Source: Anabaena sphaerica FACHB-251
GTDB lineage: Bacteria; Cyanobacteriota; Cyanobacteriia; Cyanobacteriales; Nostocaceae
Reading direction: 5' to 3'
Assembly: GCF_014696825.1 (NCBI RefSeq)
Contig: NZ_JACJQU010000026.1
Location: 1 to 64,000, forward strand
DNA length: 64,000 nt
Shown here: positions 55,996 through 64,000 of the stretch, piece by piece
How positions within the stretch are numbered: the stretch's first letter is position 1
Layout: each line of letters opens with the position of its first letter
The notes under the pieces: generated by a model
Seen by the model: the letters and a program-made list of their open reading frames with translations, nothing else
Database searches by the model: none
Told to the model about the DNA's origin: nothing
Position numbers and translations under genes: made by a program

Positions 55996-56026
55996 AGATC
56001 ACCAACTTCTCCAAGAAGTCGGTGAT
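55996..56026. repeat. Dispersed palindrome, copy 5 (variant AGATCACCAACTT)
   Basis: AGATCACCAACTTCT and AGAAGTCGGTGAT form a hairpin 34 bp downstream of the ftsW stop. Paired changes (CCCC to CACC, GGGG to GGTG) keep most of the stem intact. Confidence 0.8.
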
Positions 56027-56059
56027 ATAGGTGTAGTCTCTTAGCTTTTTAACCAACTT

Positions 56060-57247
56060 CTAAAACATCCGTCTTCTCCGTCTATTTTCTGGTTGGTTTA
56101 TTCGCAAAGGTACTACTTCAGCTTCACTACTTTCCCTAGCCACCCGAATTAATAATCCAGCAGCCACCAAACTAGCAATCATGGAATTACCACCATAACT
56201 AAACATCGGTAAAGGTAAACCTGTAGTTGGTAGCGCCCCTGTAGCCACACCAATATGTAGTAATGATTGTCCGATCATCACAACAGTAATACCAATTGCT
56301 ACAAGTCGATGGATAGGATTTTTGGACTTCAGGGCTACAATTAATCCTAAAGTAGCGAATATAGCTAGGAGTAACAACAGTAAGATACTGCCAACAAAGC
56401 CAAATTCTTCAGAGAAGATTGCAAAGATAAAATCAGTATCTTGAATTGGTAGATAAAACAGCTTTTGTTGAGAAAGTCCAAATCCAACCCCCCAAGTTTT
56501 GCCGGAACCTACGGCTAGTAAACTTTGTACTAACTGATAGCCGTCACCTGTAGCATCAGCCCAAGGGTTAAGGAAAGACATCACCCTTCGCCTTTGATAC
56601 TCTTTGATACTAATACTGAGTAATGCTAATAAAACTCCACCAATAGCTGTTCCTCCCAAGTATTTGTATGGTAGTCCAGCGGCTAGTGCAATTAACCAAA
56701 TTGTCATCCCACAAAGTGCAGTTGTACTTAAGTTAGGTTGGGCAAGAATTCCTAATAATACAAGACAGAACACACCCAACCACGAAAGACGAACCTCCCA
56801 ACTTAATCTTTCCCACTGACCAAAAAGCCTGGCACTTTGCAACACTAAAAAAGGTTTAATCAACTCTGACGGTTGAATGGGAATAGGACCTAAAGCTATC
56901 CATCGTGCTGCATCAAAAGCCTTCTTTCCTAATCCGGGGATGAGGGTGACGAAAATTAACAATAAAAACAGCAATAAAAACCAATGAGATACCGCTAAAA
57001 TTTTCCGTAGGGGAAGATTAACAATGATGTTGAATAGTATTAGTGAAACTAATACCCAAATAATTTGACGCTTGAAATAATACATTCCATCCCCCTGACG
57101 TTCATCAGCAACGGGATAGGATGCAGAAAAAAGTACAATTAAGCCGACAAACAGCCATAGTAGGGTTAACCAGCGTAACAGCCGCGCTTCTAAAGCCCAG
57201 GTAGAAACGGAATTATCAAAAATAGGTATTAATTGGCGTAGGTTCAC
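56060..57247 (-). CDS. ftsW: FtsW/RodA/SpoVE-family glycosyltransferase, probably FtsW
   Basis: A SEDS-family peptidoglycan polymerase for septal wall synthesis. The 395-residue product has about ten hydrophobic helices and the family blocks IALGPIPIQPSELIKP, DTDFIFAIFSEEFGFVG and TGLPLPMFSYGGNSMI. The N-terminal WLFVGLIVLFSASYPVA also fits. No cell-division gene cluster surrounds it, as is common in cyanobacteria. It is divergent from the CHASE2 cyclase gene. Confidence 0.93.
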   Translation of the reverse strand: MNLRQLIPIFDNSVSTWALEARLLRWLTLLWLFVGLIVLFSASYPVADERQGDGMYYFKRQIIWVLVSLILFNIIVNLPLRKILAVSHWFLLLFLLLIFVTLIPGLGKKAFDAARWIALGPIPIQPSELIKPFLVLQSARLFGQWERLSWEVRLSWLGVFCLVLLGILAQPNLSTTALCGMTIWLIALAAGLPYKYLGGTAIGGVLLALLSISIKEYQRRRVMSFLNPWADATGDGYQLVQSLLAVGSGKTWGVGFGLSQQKLFYLPIQDTDFIFAIFSEEFGFVGSILLLLLLAIFATLGLIVALKSKNPIHRLVAIGITVVMIGQSLLHIGVATGALPTTGLPLPMFSYGGNSMIASLVAAGLLIRVARESSEAEVVPLRINQPENRRRRRMF

Positions 57248-57611
57248 AATGTGTTATAGGTGTAGGAACATGACATTATTTTAGGTTTTGAGGTTTCATT
57301 TAGTTTAAGATGATCAGCAAAGTTGCGATCGCTTCCTCAACATTCACTGTCCAATCAACTTTGTGCAACACAAAACTTATACAAATCGCTCATACAGCAG
57401 GAGTCAGGAGTCAGGAGTAAAACTGGCTTTGTGTATAGGTTTCAATTTAGATTCTGTACCTCATTGATCTGCAATCTGCTGGATCTAAAAAAATAGAACA
57501 GTTTGACGTTTGCTTCCTGCTTTCACCAACACCGTCAGCAGTTTCTTGACCACAAGCGTAAATTCCGCACTTGCCATACGTACTCTGTCTCAAGGTGCAT
57601 TTATTAAATTT
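57248..57611. promoter_or_regulatory. Divergent region between ftsW and the CHASE2 cyclase gene
   Basis: No gene seen if the cyclase starts at 57612. It contains three CAGGAGT heptamers at 57398-57418. The cyclase frame is open back to 57510, but this part encodes no recognisable domain. Confidence 0.5.
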
Positions 57612-59510
57612 ATGGCAAAATTCCAACTAAAAATAACAGTCAAAGCTTGGGGAGAATCTTGGCGAGATTTTCGCCAATACCTGAGAATCTCGATTCTAAA
57701 AAAGCATTTACTGAATCCTTACCTATTGGCTGCGCTGTTCTCAATGGGATTATGGCAAGTAGGGGCTTGGGCTACCCTAGAATTACTAGGATTTAATATA
57801 TTATTCCACACACGTAACTATCTACCTCATCCTAGCTGGGATGAGCGTATTGCTGTTATCGGTATTGACGATGCGACATTAAGTGAATATGGGCAGTTTC
57901 CCCTGTCACGCGATCGCTATACTCAATTATTAGACACCCTAGCAGCCTCTCCTCCCGCAGCCATCGGCTTTGATATTTTATTTACCGAACCCACCAGTCA
58001 CGATGCAGCACTGGCCGAAGCAATGGAAATTAATGGCCAGGTAGTCCTAGCAGTTGCCCCCAGTTTGCAGCAACAAACCCTGCGTCCAGTCACCGTTTTA
58101 GATCGCGTCACCGCTAAAGGCCATATTGCCAGCAATGCCGATGTAGATGGAGTCACCCGTCAATTCTACGTCTACATCAATCAAGTTCCCTCCTTGAGCA
58201 TAAAGCTCCTGGAAGTATACAACAATAGCTTGCAATCTACCTTTACCGCCGATAAAAACAACTTCACCAAATCCCTCACTGCTATCCCACCTCTGCAATC
58301 AGCAGTCAAAGTACAATCGGTCTGGATTAACTGGATAGCACCTAGCCAGAAAATCCCTACCTATTCCTTTGTTGATGTTGTCCAGAAAAAGGTAGATACA
58401 GCCAAATTCAAAAACAAAATTGTCCTAGTTGGGTTAACTGCCACCGGCACCAACGATCCCGTAAAAACTCCTTTCGAGCAAACACCACCCACATCTGGTA
58501 TTTACCTACACGCTGCTGTTATTGATAATCTACTCAACCAGCGATTGCTGCAAAAATTACCCCGGCAAATTGAACTTTTACTATTATTGATTGTTGGCAT
58601 CGGTACAAATTTGATACTAATTCCAGGGAAATTATACCAACGCACTCTGCTACTAGGATTATTGCCTCTGACTTGGTTTAGTCTATCAATCTTAGCTCTG
58701 GCAATCTCTAATCTCTGGTTGCCTACCGTTGCTCCCATCGGTACTATTTTCTTAGCTGCGTTAAGTGTACAGTGGCAAGAACAAAAAGAAAAACAACAAC
58801 TGATGAGTTTGTTCGCTCGTCACGTTTCCCAAGAAACAGCAAATTTAATCTGGCAACATCGGGCTGATATTTTCCAAAATGGTCAGTTAGAAGCTCAAGA
58901 AATGGTAGCAACGGTATTATTTAGCGACATCCGCAGCTTTACCACTATTTCCGAAGGCATGAAACCACGAGATTTACTAAGCTGGTTAAATTCCTATCTG
59001 GGTGCTATGGCTGAGTGTGTTCAAGAACATCATGGAGTCATTGATAAATACATTGGTGATGCTGTGATGGCTGTTTTTGGTATTCCCTTTCCCCACAAAC
59101 AAGTAGAAGAAATTCAGCAAGATGCCATTGCTGCGGTCTCTGCGGCAATTTCTATGCAGGAAAGATTAGTGTCATTAAATCAGGAATTAGAACGTTTAGG
59201 TAAACCTATCATTCAGATCGGCATTGGCATTCATACAGGTTTAGTAGTTGCTGGCAGCATTGGCGGATCTCAACGATTAAACTATTCGGTATTGGGAGAT
59301 ACTGTAAATATTGCGGCGCGGTTAGAACAACTTAATAAAAATGTTCCAGAGGGTAATCCTTATAGCATCTTAGTTAGTGAAACCACATTTCAATTGATTA
59401 GACAGCATTTTAATACCCAAAAAGTAGAGCAGATGCAGCTACGTGGACGGCAACAATTAACCATGATTTATTCTATTATGGGATGGCAAGATTCATCTGA
59501 ACAGGCGTAA
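57612..59510 (+). CDS. CHASE2-domain adenylate/guanylate cyclase
   Basis: A class III nucleotide cyclase of 632 residues. A membrane helix lies near residues 37-57. An extracytoplasmic CHASE2 sensor domain follows (ERIAVIGIDDATLSEYGQFPLSRD to KTPFEQTPPTSGIYLHA). Three helices come next (about 320-400), then the cyclase domain from residue 430: the metal-binding VLFSDIRSFTT, VIDKYIGDAVMAVFGIP and VLGDTVNIAARLEQ. It produces cAMP or cGMP in response to an external cue. A FecR-domain protein encoded about 770 bp downstream is a likely partner, as these families often co-occur in cyanobacteria. Confidence 0.92.
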   Translation: MAKFQLKITVKAWGESWRDFRQYLRISILKKHLLNPYLLAALFSMGLWQVGAWATLELLGFNILFHTRNYLPHPSWDERIAVIGIDDATLSEYGQFPLSRDRYTQLLDTLAASPPAAIGFDILFTEPTSHDAALAEAMEINGQVVLAVAPSLQQQTLRPVTVLDRVTAKGHIASNADVDGVTRQFYVYINQVPSLSIKLLEVYNNSLQSTFTADKNNFTKSLTAIPPLQSAVKVQSVWINWIAPSQKIPTYSFVDVVQKKVDTAKFKNKIVLVGLTATGTNDPVKTPFEQTPPTSGIYLHAAVIDNLLNQRLLQKLPRQIELLLLLIVGIGTNLILIPGKLYQRTLLLGLLPLTWFSLSILALAISNLWLPTVAPIGTIFLAALSVQWQEQKEKQQLMSLFARHVSQETANLIWQHRADIFQNGQLEAQEMVATVLFSDIRSFTTISEGMKPRDLLSWLNSYLGAMAECVQEHHGVIDKYIGDAVMAVFGIPFPHKQVEEIQQDAIAAVSAAISMQERLVSLNQELERLGKPIIQIGIGIHTGLVVAGSIGGSQRLNYSVLGDTVNIAARLEQLNKNVPEGNPYSILVSETTFQLIRQHFNTQKVEQMQLRGRQQLTMIYSIMGWQDSSEQA

Positions 59511-59819
59511 TAACAAATTCATTTACAGCAATGTTTGGTTAATTAGACCGAGCTGTAGAAACATTTCGGCAAAACGTTTGCACAATATTTATAAATTCGC
59601 ATATTAAGTTAAAATTCATATTTCCTGAAATAATACAAATTAAATAATCAAAAGTGTGCTAAATAAATAAACAGTAGTTAAATTACACATCATTTGCAAA
59701 TTTTCATATTATGCAACTATTATTAACAACTTGTAGGGTGGAAATCTGGACTATCCTAATTATGACACTTAAATGTATAACAGATTATTTACTTCCAGCG
59801 AATTTACAACCTCAGAGAA
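59511..59819. other. 309-bp AT-rich gap after the cyclase gene
   Basis: No gene, clear repeat or terminator hairpin was recognised here. Confidence 0.6.
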
Positions 59820-60245
59820 TTGAACAATTTCTTTGAATTTAGAAAAAATAAGCAGAAGTTGGTGAGTATAGTGAATAGATATCTGATTACAGGAATAACC
59901 ACAGCTATTGTCTGGGAAGCTTCATTGTCTAAGGCTTGGACTCAGCCACCTCCTTGTATTTCTCCAAGTTTGCCCACAGTTACTAAATCCCTGAATAGTG
60001 TCCAAAAAAGCAATGTGATCGTCATTGGGAAAGTACCAGATAGTCCTTATATAGTTGTTGTTCCTGGCAATTCAAATCAATTGTTAAACTTTGTGCGTCG
60101 CTATGTTGCTGACGCATTTCTAGCACAGCACAGACTTGGTGCTTATGTCTATGCTGGAGGTTCTTCAAGAAGAGGAGATGCAGAGTGTTTATCTAATTTT
60201 TTGAGAAGCCAGGGACTAGATGCACGAGTGGTCTATTTTCACTAA
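59820..60245 (+). CDS. Small secreted protein with SPOR-like C-terminus
   Basis: A product of up to 141 residues. A hydrophobic N-terminal segment (YLITGITTAIVWEASL) acts as a signal or anchor. The C-terminal 75 residues alternate strands and helices (YIVVVPGNSNQLLNFVRRYV, GAYVYAGGSSRRGDAECLSNFLRSQGL, ARVVYFH), resembling a SPOR domain, which binds peptidoglycan. No ATG is available: the TTG at 59820 is listed, and TTG/GTG at 59859/59862 are alternatives. It lies 32 bp before the FecR gene. Confidence 0.65.
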   Translation: MNNFFEFRKNKQKLVSIVNRYLITGITTAIVWEASLSKAWTQPPPCISPSLPTVTKSLNSVQKSNVIVIGKVPDSPYIVVVPGNSNQLLNFVRRYVADAFLAQHRLGAYVYAGGSSRRGDAECLSNFLRSQGLDARVVYFH

Positions 60246-60277
60246 ATCTGCATACATATTCATCTAGAGAGGTTTTT

Positions 60278-61108
60278 ATGAAAACTTGGTGGACTTATCA
60301 TTTAATTTTCGTCCTAGTCGGACTAGTTAGTACCCTTCATGCTTCTGCCGCAGATCCATTAAAGGTTAAAGTCAATCGCTACTTAGAAGTACGTCGTTCC
60401 ATCGGACAGGTTATATATTCTCGTGGCCAGACAGTTAAACCAGTTACCAGCGGAATGCGACTACAATCAGTTGGGGATACAATCATTACTAAGCAAGGTT
60501 CCAGCGCCGTTCTAGCAATGGATATAGGTACTGGCTTTATTAATATTTCTGAAAATACAACGGTAACGGTGCATAAACTTGATAAAGGATCAAGAGGTGA
60601 AAGAATCACAGAACTTCAGGTAAAGTCTGGCCAAGTCCGTCTGCAAATTCGCAGATTAACTCATGATACATCTCGTGTAGAAATTCGCACTCCTGCTGGA
60701 GTGGCTGGGGTGCGGGGAACTGATTTTGGTGTGAGTGTACAGGATGATGGCAAAACGGGGGTTGGTACTAAAGAGGGTGCAGTAGCGACTTCTGCTCAAG
60801 GACAGACAGTGTTGGTAAATGCTGGTTTCCAAAATCTGACTATTCCCGGAGAACCACCTTCCCCAGCAGTACCTCTACGGGAAGATACTCGTTTAAATAT
60901 TAGTCAACTTCTAGCTAATGGCAGCCAGGTGAAAATTGTTGGTACTGTTGATCCAGTTAACCTGCTAATGATAGCTCAACAGCCTCTGAATATCGATCCT
61001 AGTGGCAGATTTGATATTACTGTTCCTTTACCCCAAAACCGCAAAGTAGAAGCTGTGGTGATCACTCCTTTGGGTAAACAGCAATTGTATCAATTAGCAG
61101 TTCCTTAA
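60278..61108 (+). CDS. FecR-domain periplasmic protein
   Basis: A 276-residue secreted protein with a signal peptide (about residues 1-25, ending HASA). The FecR core spans about 40-185, including GSSAVLAMDIGTGFINISENT and the conserved RTPAGVAGVRGTDFGV. The rest is a beta-rich tail. In cyanobacteria FecR proteins are often encoded beside CHASE2 cyclases or kinases and may sense or gate the CHASE2 domain. Here the cyclase gene is just upstream, separated by the SPOR-like gene. Confidence 0.88.
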   Translation: MKTWWTYHLIFVLVGLVSTLHASAADPLKVKVNRYLEVRRSIGQVIYSRGQTVKPVTSGMRLQSVGDTIITKQGSSAVLAMDIGTGFINISENTTVTVHKLDKGSRGERITELQVKSGQVRLQIRRLTHDTSRVEIRTPAGVAGVRGTDFGVSVQDDGKTGVGTKEGAVATSAQGQTVLVNAGFQNLTIPGEPPSPAVPLREDTRLNISQLLANGSQVKIVGTVDPVNLLMIAQQPLNIDPSGRFDITVPLPQNRKVEAVVITPLGKQQLYQLAVP

Positions 61109-61237
61109 TTGAGTTTAGTTGTTAGGTTTTATGATTGGCGATCGCTCATAATGGATAGTTGAAGTGATACCTACACTTTTATATAGTTGTTACTATATGG
61201 AATAATATACGGAAAGATTCTGTATATTATCTAAGTT

Positions 61238-62398
61238 ATGTCTTCCAACAATACTCCAGATATCAATTCTGATGAACCAATACCTACTGAAGTGACTGAA
61301 ACTAACCAGTCAACACTTGTTGTTCAGGCTGCAAGTTTTGATCCAGAAAGATTTCCAGATTTGGACAAGATGGAATCAGTCATATTGAAGCAAGGTCCAA
61401 GGTCTATTAAACAGGCTAAGTACACAACGATTCGTGATCGCCATACAGAAAAAGTACATCATTACTCTCTAAGTATCCAAACCTTTGGCTTGATTCAGAA
61501 ACAGTGGAAAGAAAAACCTGAGAAATCAATCACATTAGAAAGTGAAGACGACGATGAAATTCAGAAACTCATGGATTTTCTTGCAGCTACACATGGAAAC
61601 ACTTCTTCCATGCCAGATGGAGACTATACTATCTTAAAAGTGCCAACTCAAGATATAAACCTTGAAAATATAAACCTTGAATCATTACAACAATTGTTAA
61701 GTAGCCTTTCCATTTCAGGAAGAGTTGATGCCCTTGTGGAGATATTAGAATTTTCTGAAAATGATACAGAACTTTTTAAGGTACTCGTAGAGCGCGTAGA
61801 TAAAGATCCACATTTGTTTGCAGATGCCGCAGCAGCACTTAATTTAGCTACTTACAAGAACGCTGTAGATAAATTAAAAAACTTAATAGATAGTGGCAAA
61901 GTTGGCGAATCTCAATTCCAAAAAATTCTCGAAGAAAATCCTTGGATGTTTGGAAGTGAGTATAGTGAAATCCTGGATAGAAGAAAGTGGACACGAGATG
62001 AGCAACAAGATTTTGTGGTTAGAAGAACTACCGACAATTATATAGAAATTATTGAGATTAAAACACCTCTTGATGGGAAAGTTTTATTCAACTACGATAA
62101 ATCCCATAAAAGTTACTATCCCGGTGTGGAACTATCCAAGGTTATTGGACAAGTTCAGAATTATCTTGAAAAACTTGATAAAGCGCGTGATTCAATTTTG
62201 GCGAACGATGGAGAGGATACCAATAAAATTAGGGCTAAGATAATCATAGGACGTGATGGTGATAAAGATCAGCAGAAGGCACTTCGTAGACTCAATGGTC
62301 ATTTATACAGAATAGAAATTATAACCTTTGATCAGCTTTTACGGATAGCGCAAAATGTACTTAATTATCTGCAAGGAATCTTCATACCAAGAAATTAA
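61238..62398 (+). CDS. Shedu-type defence nuclease (SduA, DUF4263)
   Basis: A 386-residue protein with a C-terminal DUF4263 nuclease domain. SQFQKILEENPWMFGSEYSEI leads into the PD-(D/E)XK core: Asp in QQDFVVRR, then IEIIEIKTP with the E-x-K pair near residue 272, and Gln in VIGQVQNYLEKL. This is the pattern of SduA, the single effector of Shedu phage defence. The N-terminal 190 residues are a variable region that may sense the trigger. It is followed by a tiny overlapping frame and a HicB-like gene. Confidence 0.88.
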   Translation: MSSNNTPDINSDEPIPTEVTETNQSTLVVQAASFDPERFPDLDKMESVILKQGPRSIKQAKYTTIRDRHTEKVHHYSLSIQTFGLIQKQWKEKPEKSITLESEDDDEIQKLMDFLAATHGNTSSMPDGDYTILKVPTQDINLENINLESLQQLLSSLSISGRVDALVEILEFSENDTELFKVLVERVDKDPHLFADAAAALNLATYKNAVDKLKNLIDSGKVGESQFQKILEENPWMFGSEYSEILDRRKWTRDEQQDFVVRRTTDNYIEIIEIKTPLDGKVLFNYDKSHKSYYPGVELSKVIGQVQNYLEKLDKARDSILANDGEDTNKIRAKIIIGRDGDKDQQKALRRLNGHLYRIEIITFDQLLRIAQNVLNYLQGIFIPRN

Positions 62399-62477
62399 TC
62401 AACAGAATGATGATGTTCCACCTTATCTAGAAAAGCAATTAGCAAAGTTATTAACTGAACTGGAAGAATTAAATTAG
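62355..62477 (+). CDS. Possible 40-residue ORF overlapping the Shedu gene end
   Basis: An ATG-started frame overlaps the last 44 bp of the Shedu gene and ends 17 bp before the HicB-like gene. The C-terminal half (VPPYLEKQLAKLLTELEELN) is an amphipathic helix, unlike random translation. It could be a remnant or a small partner protein. No ribosome-binding site is obvious. Confidence 0.3.
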   Translation: MYLIICKESSYQEINQQNDDVPPYLEKQLAKLLTELEELN

Positions 62478-62493
62478 GAGAGGAGCAAAATTA

Positions 62494-62715
62494 ATGAGTC
62501 AATACAGTATGATTATTCAATGGTCGAAGGAAGACCAACTTTTCCTAGTTACAATTCCCGAATTTAGTCATCTTGTAATTATGCCTTGTACTCACGGAAA
62601 AACTCGTGAAGAAGCAATTAAAAATGGAGAAGAAGTAATTGGAATGTACCTAGAAGCTTGGGAAGCAGAAGGTGAATCCATCCCTGAACCAAACACATTG
62701 CAAATAGCCTCTTAA
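62494..62715 (+). CDS. HicB-family antitoxin-like protein (orphan)
   Basis: A 73-residue HicB fold: YSMIIQWSKEDQLFLVTIPEF at the start and THGKTREEAIKNGEEVIGMYL as the central helix. The short form lacks the C-terminal DNA-binding domain. A strong GGAGAGGAG site lies before the ATG. No HicA toxin frame was seen beside it, so it may act alone or with a distant toxin. Confidence 0.85.
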   Translation: MSQYSMIIQWSKEDQLFLVTIPEFSHLVIMPCTHGKTREEAIKNGEEVIGMYLEAWEAEGESIPEPNTLQIAS

Positions 62716-62726
62716 TGTGAATTTCC

Positions 62727-62754
62727 CAAAAAAAAGAGGTCATCACTGACCCCT
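62727..62754 (-). terminator. Rho-independent terminator of apcC
   Basis: GAGGTCA (62736-62742) pairs with TGACCCC (62747-62753), including one wobble pair. On the - strand an uninterrupted T run follows. It lies about 40 bp after the apcC stop. Confidence 0.85.
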
Positions 62755-62790
62755 TCCAAATCTACCAAAATAATCTCTGATGTATAGAAA

Positions 62791-62997
62791 TTACTGCAAA
62801 CCAGTATTTGTACCTTGCTTACCAGTTGCTAATTCAACCTTAACGATTTTGCCACCCATTTTTTGAATCCGTTGTTGTTCACGGAACCAGTTTTCATAGG
62901 GAACTAACTTGGTGAAGTAGGTATTTTGTAATTCGCGTTGAGTACGAGTACGAGTTAGGCTGGGAACACAAGCAGTTACTTTAAATAAACGAGCCAT
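62791..62997 (-). CDS. apcC: Allophycocyanin-associated small core linker (about 7.8 kDa)
   Basis: A 68-residue CpcD-type linker that caps the allophycocyanin core cylinders of the phycobilisome. The sequence MARLFKVTACVPSLTRTRTQ at the N-terminus is characteristic. It is the last gene of the apcA-apcB-apcC series here, 346 bp after apcB, and has its own terminator. Confidence 0.97.
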   Translation of the reverse strand: MARLFKVTACVPSLTRTRTQRELQNTYFTKLVPYENWFREQQRIQKMGGKIVKVELATGKQGTNTGLQ

Positions 62998-63343
<346 letters not shown>

Positions 63344-63829
63344 CTAGCTCAAGCCAGAGGAGATATAGTCGAAGTAAACGCCCATTTCTTTACCAGCGTC
63401 AGGACCAACCAAGCTTGCGGTTACTTCCTTCATTGCTTGGATAGCTTGAACGGTAGCGCCTACGGGTACTCCCAAGGAGTTGTAGGTTTCTTTCAAACCA
63501 TTCAATACGCGCTCATCCAAAATGGAAGGATCGCCAGCCAACATAGCGTAGGTGGAATAACGCAAGTAGTAATCCAAGTCACGGATACAAGCTGCGTAAC
63601 GACGAGTGGTGTACATATTACCACCGGGACGGGTGATATCAGAGTACAACAAGGACTTAGCTACAGCTTCTTTAACGATCGCAGCAGCATTAGCACTGAT
63701 GGTTTGAGCCGCACGAACGCGCAGTTCACCAGTAGCGAAGTAGCCTTTTAGCTTTTCGAGAGCAGCGGTATCAAGGTATTTACCTTGAACGTCTGAAGAA
63801 TTGATAACGGAGGTAATTGCGTCTTGCAT
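63344..63829 (-). CDS. apcB: Allophycocyanin beta subunit
   Basis: A 161-residue phycobiliprotein of the phycobilisome core. Cys81 in [19 protein letters not shown] binds phycocyanobilin. Asn71 in [10 protein letters not shown] is the site methylated in beta subunits. It is 68 bp after apcA on the same strand. Confidence 0.98.
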   Translation of the reverse strand: MQDAITSVINSSDVQGKYLDTAALEKLKGYFATGELRVRAAQTISANAAAIVKEAVAKSLLYSDITRPGGNMYTTRRYAACIRDLDYYLRYSTYAMLAGDPSILDERVLNGLKETYNSLGVPVGATVQAIQAMKEVTASLVGPDAGKEMGVYFDYISSGLS

Positions 63830-63896
63830 TGTTGTTTTTTCCTTATTTCCAACCTTATTGCCACAGTATTAGTTTGAGCCGAGAAACAGCTAAAAC

Positions 63897-64000
63897 CTAC
63901 TGCATAGCACCAACAACGTAGTCGAAGTAAGAACCAGCTTCACCAGCGTCTTCAGCAGACAACAAGGTAGCAGCAACGTTCTTCATAGCGGCAACGCCAC
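63897..64000 (-). CDS. apcA: Allophycocyanin alpha subunit, 3' end only
   Basis: The last 34 codons run off the window edge. The translation reads GVAAMKNVAATLL and SYFDYVVGAMQ before the TAG stop, the C-terminus of ApcA. The order apcA-apcB-apcC is the standard one. Confidence 0.95.
   Translation of the reverse strand, partial: GVAAMKNVAATLLSAEDAGEAGSYFDYVVGAMQ

Overview
The window looks like chromosomal DNA of a heterocyst-forming cyanobacterium (order Nostocales: Nostoc, Anabaena, Dolichospermum, Calothrix and relatives). The evidence is the allophycocyanin genes apcA-apcB-apcC, the Mg-protoporphyrin methyltransferase ChlM, a phylloquinone gene cluster with a MenA prenyltransferase, many HIP1 octamers (GCGATCGC), abundant intergenic heptanucleotide tandem repeats of the STRR type, and several small palindromic or MITE-like elements. 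Coding is AT-rich and even across the window. No rRNA, tRNA or CRISPR array was recognised.

Layout. 1-7.4 kb: a dynamin-like GTPase, an Hsp70/actin-fold ATPase and an unknown protein, all on the + strand, reminiscent of the SrfC/SrfB pair. 7.4-10.8 kb: a small secreted protein, a cytochrome b-type membrane protein and a probable type II restriction-modification pair. 10.9-24.8 kb: mostly housekeeping (trpD, a retropepsin-like lipoprotein, carA, a STAS protein, Mini-III RNase, RlmB, DUF1816, a hydrolase, a CAP protein, a DsbA-like protein, an M48 peptidase, proA). 24.8-31.1 kb: phylloquinone synthesis, with menF on the - strand facing away from menA-menC-menE on the + strand, then a thioesterase that probably acts on DHNA-CoA.

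31.2-45.4 kb is the accessory core. It holds a HopA1-family gene beside an APH-fold kinase gene, a pairing known from class V lanthipeptide and thioamitide synthesis. It then holds a DUF815 ATPase, a membrane-anchored coiled-coil protein with a TerB-C-like tail, a BrxD/DUF2791-type ATPase, a Ser/Thr kinase on the opposite strand and an Lhr-like helicase. The TerB + ATPase + helicase set resembles the Shango defence system. An FAD oxidoreductase and an Mrr-like nuclease domain fused to a ParA-type ATPase follow.

45.7-62.7 kb: a metallophosphoesterase, chlM, small membrane proteins, a betaine/choline-type ABC importer with permease and binding protein fused, DUF427, a fatty-acid hydroxylase, an ergothioneine pair (egtD with an OvoA-like egtB), ftsW, a CHASE2 adenylate/guanylate cyclase near a FecR protein, and a Shedu (DUF4263) nuclease with an orphan HicB-like gene. 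62.8-64 kb: apcC, apcB and the 3' end of apcA on the - strand.

The most promising systems are the TerB-C/BrxD/helicase module, the Mrr-ParA fusion and the HopA1-kinase pair. All functional calls rest on motifs read by eye; no database search was possible.
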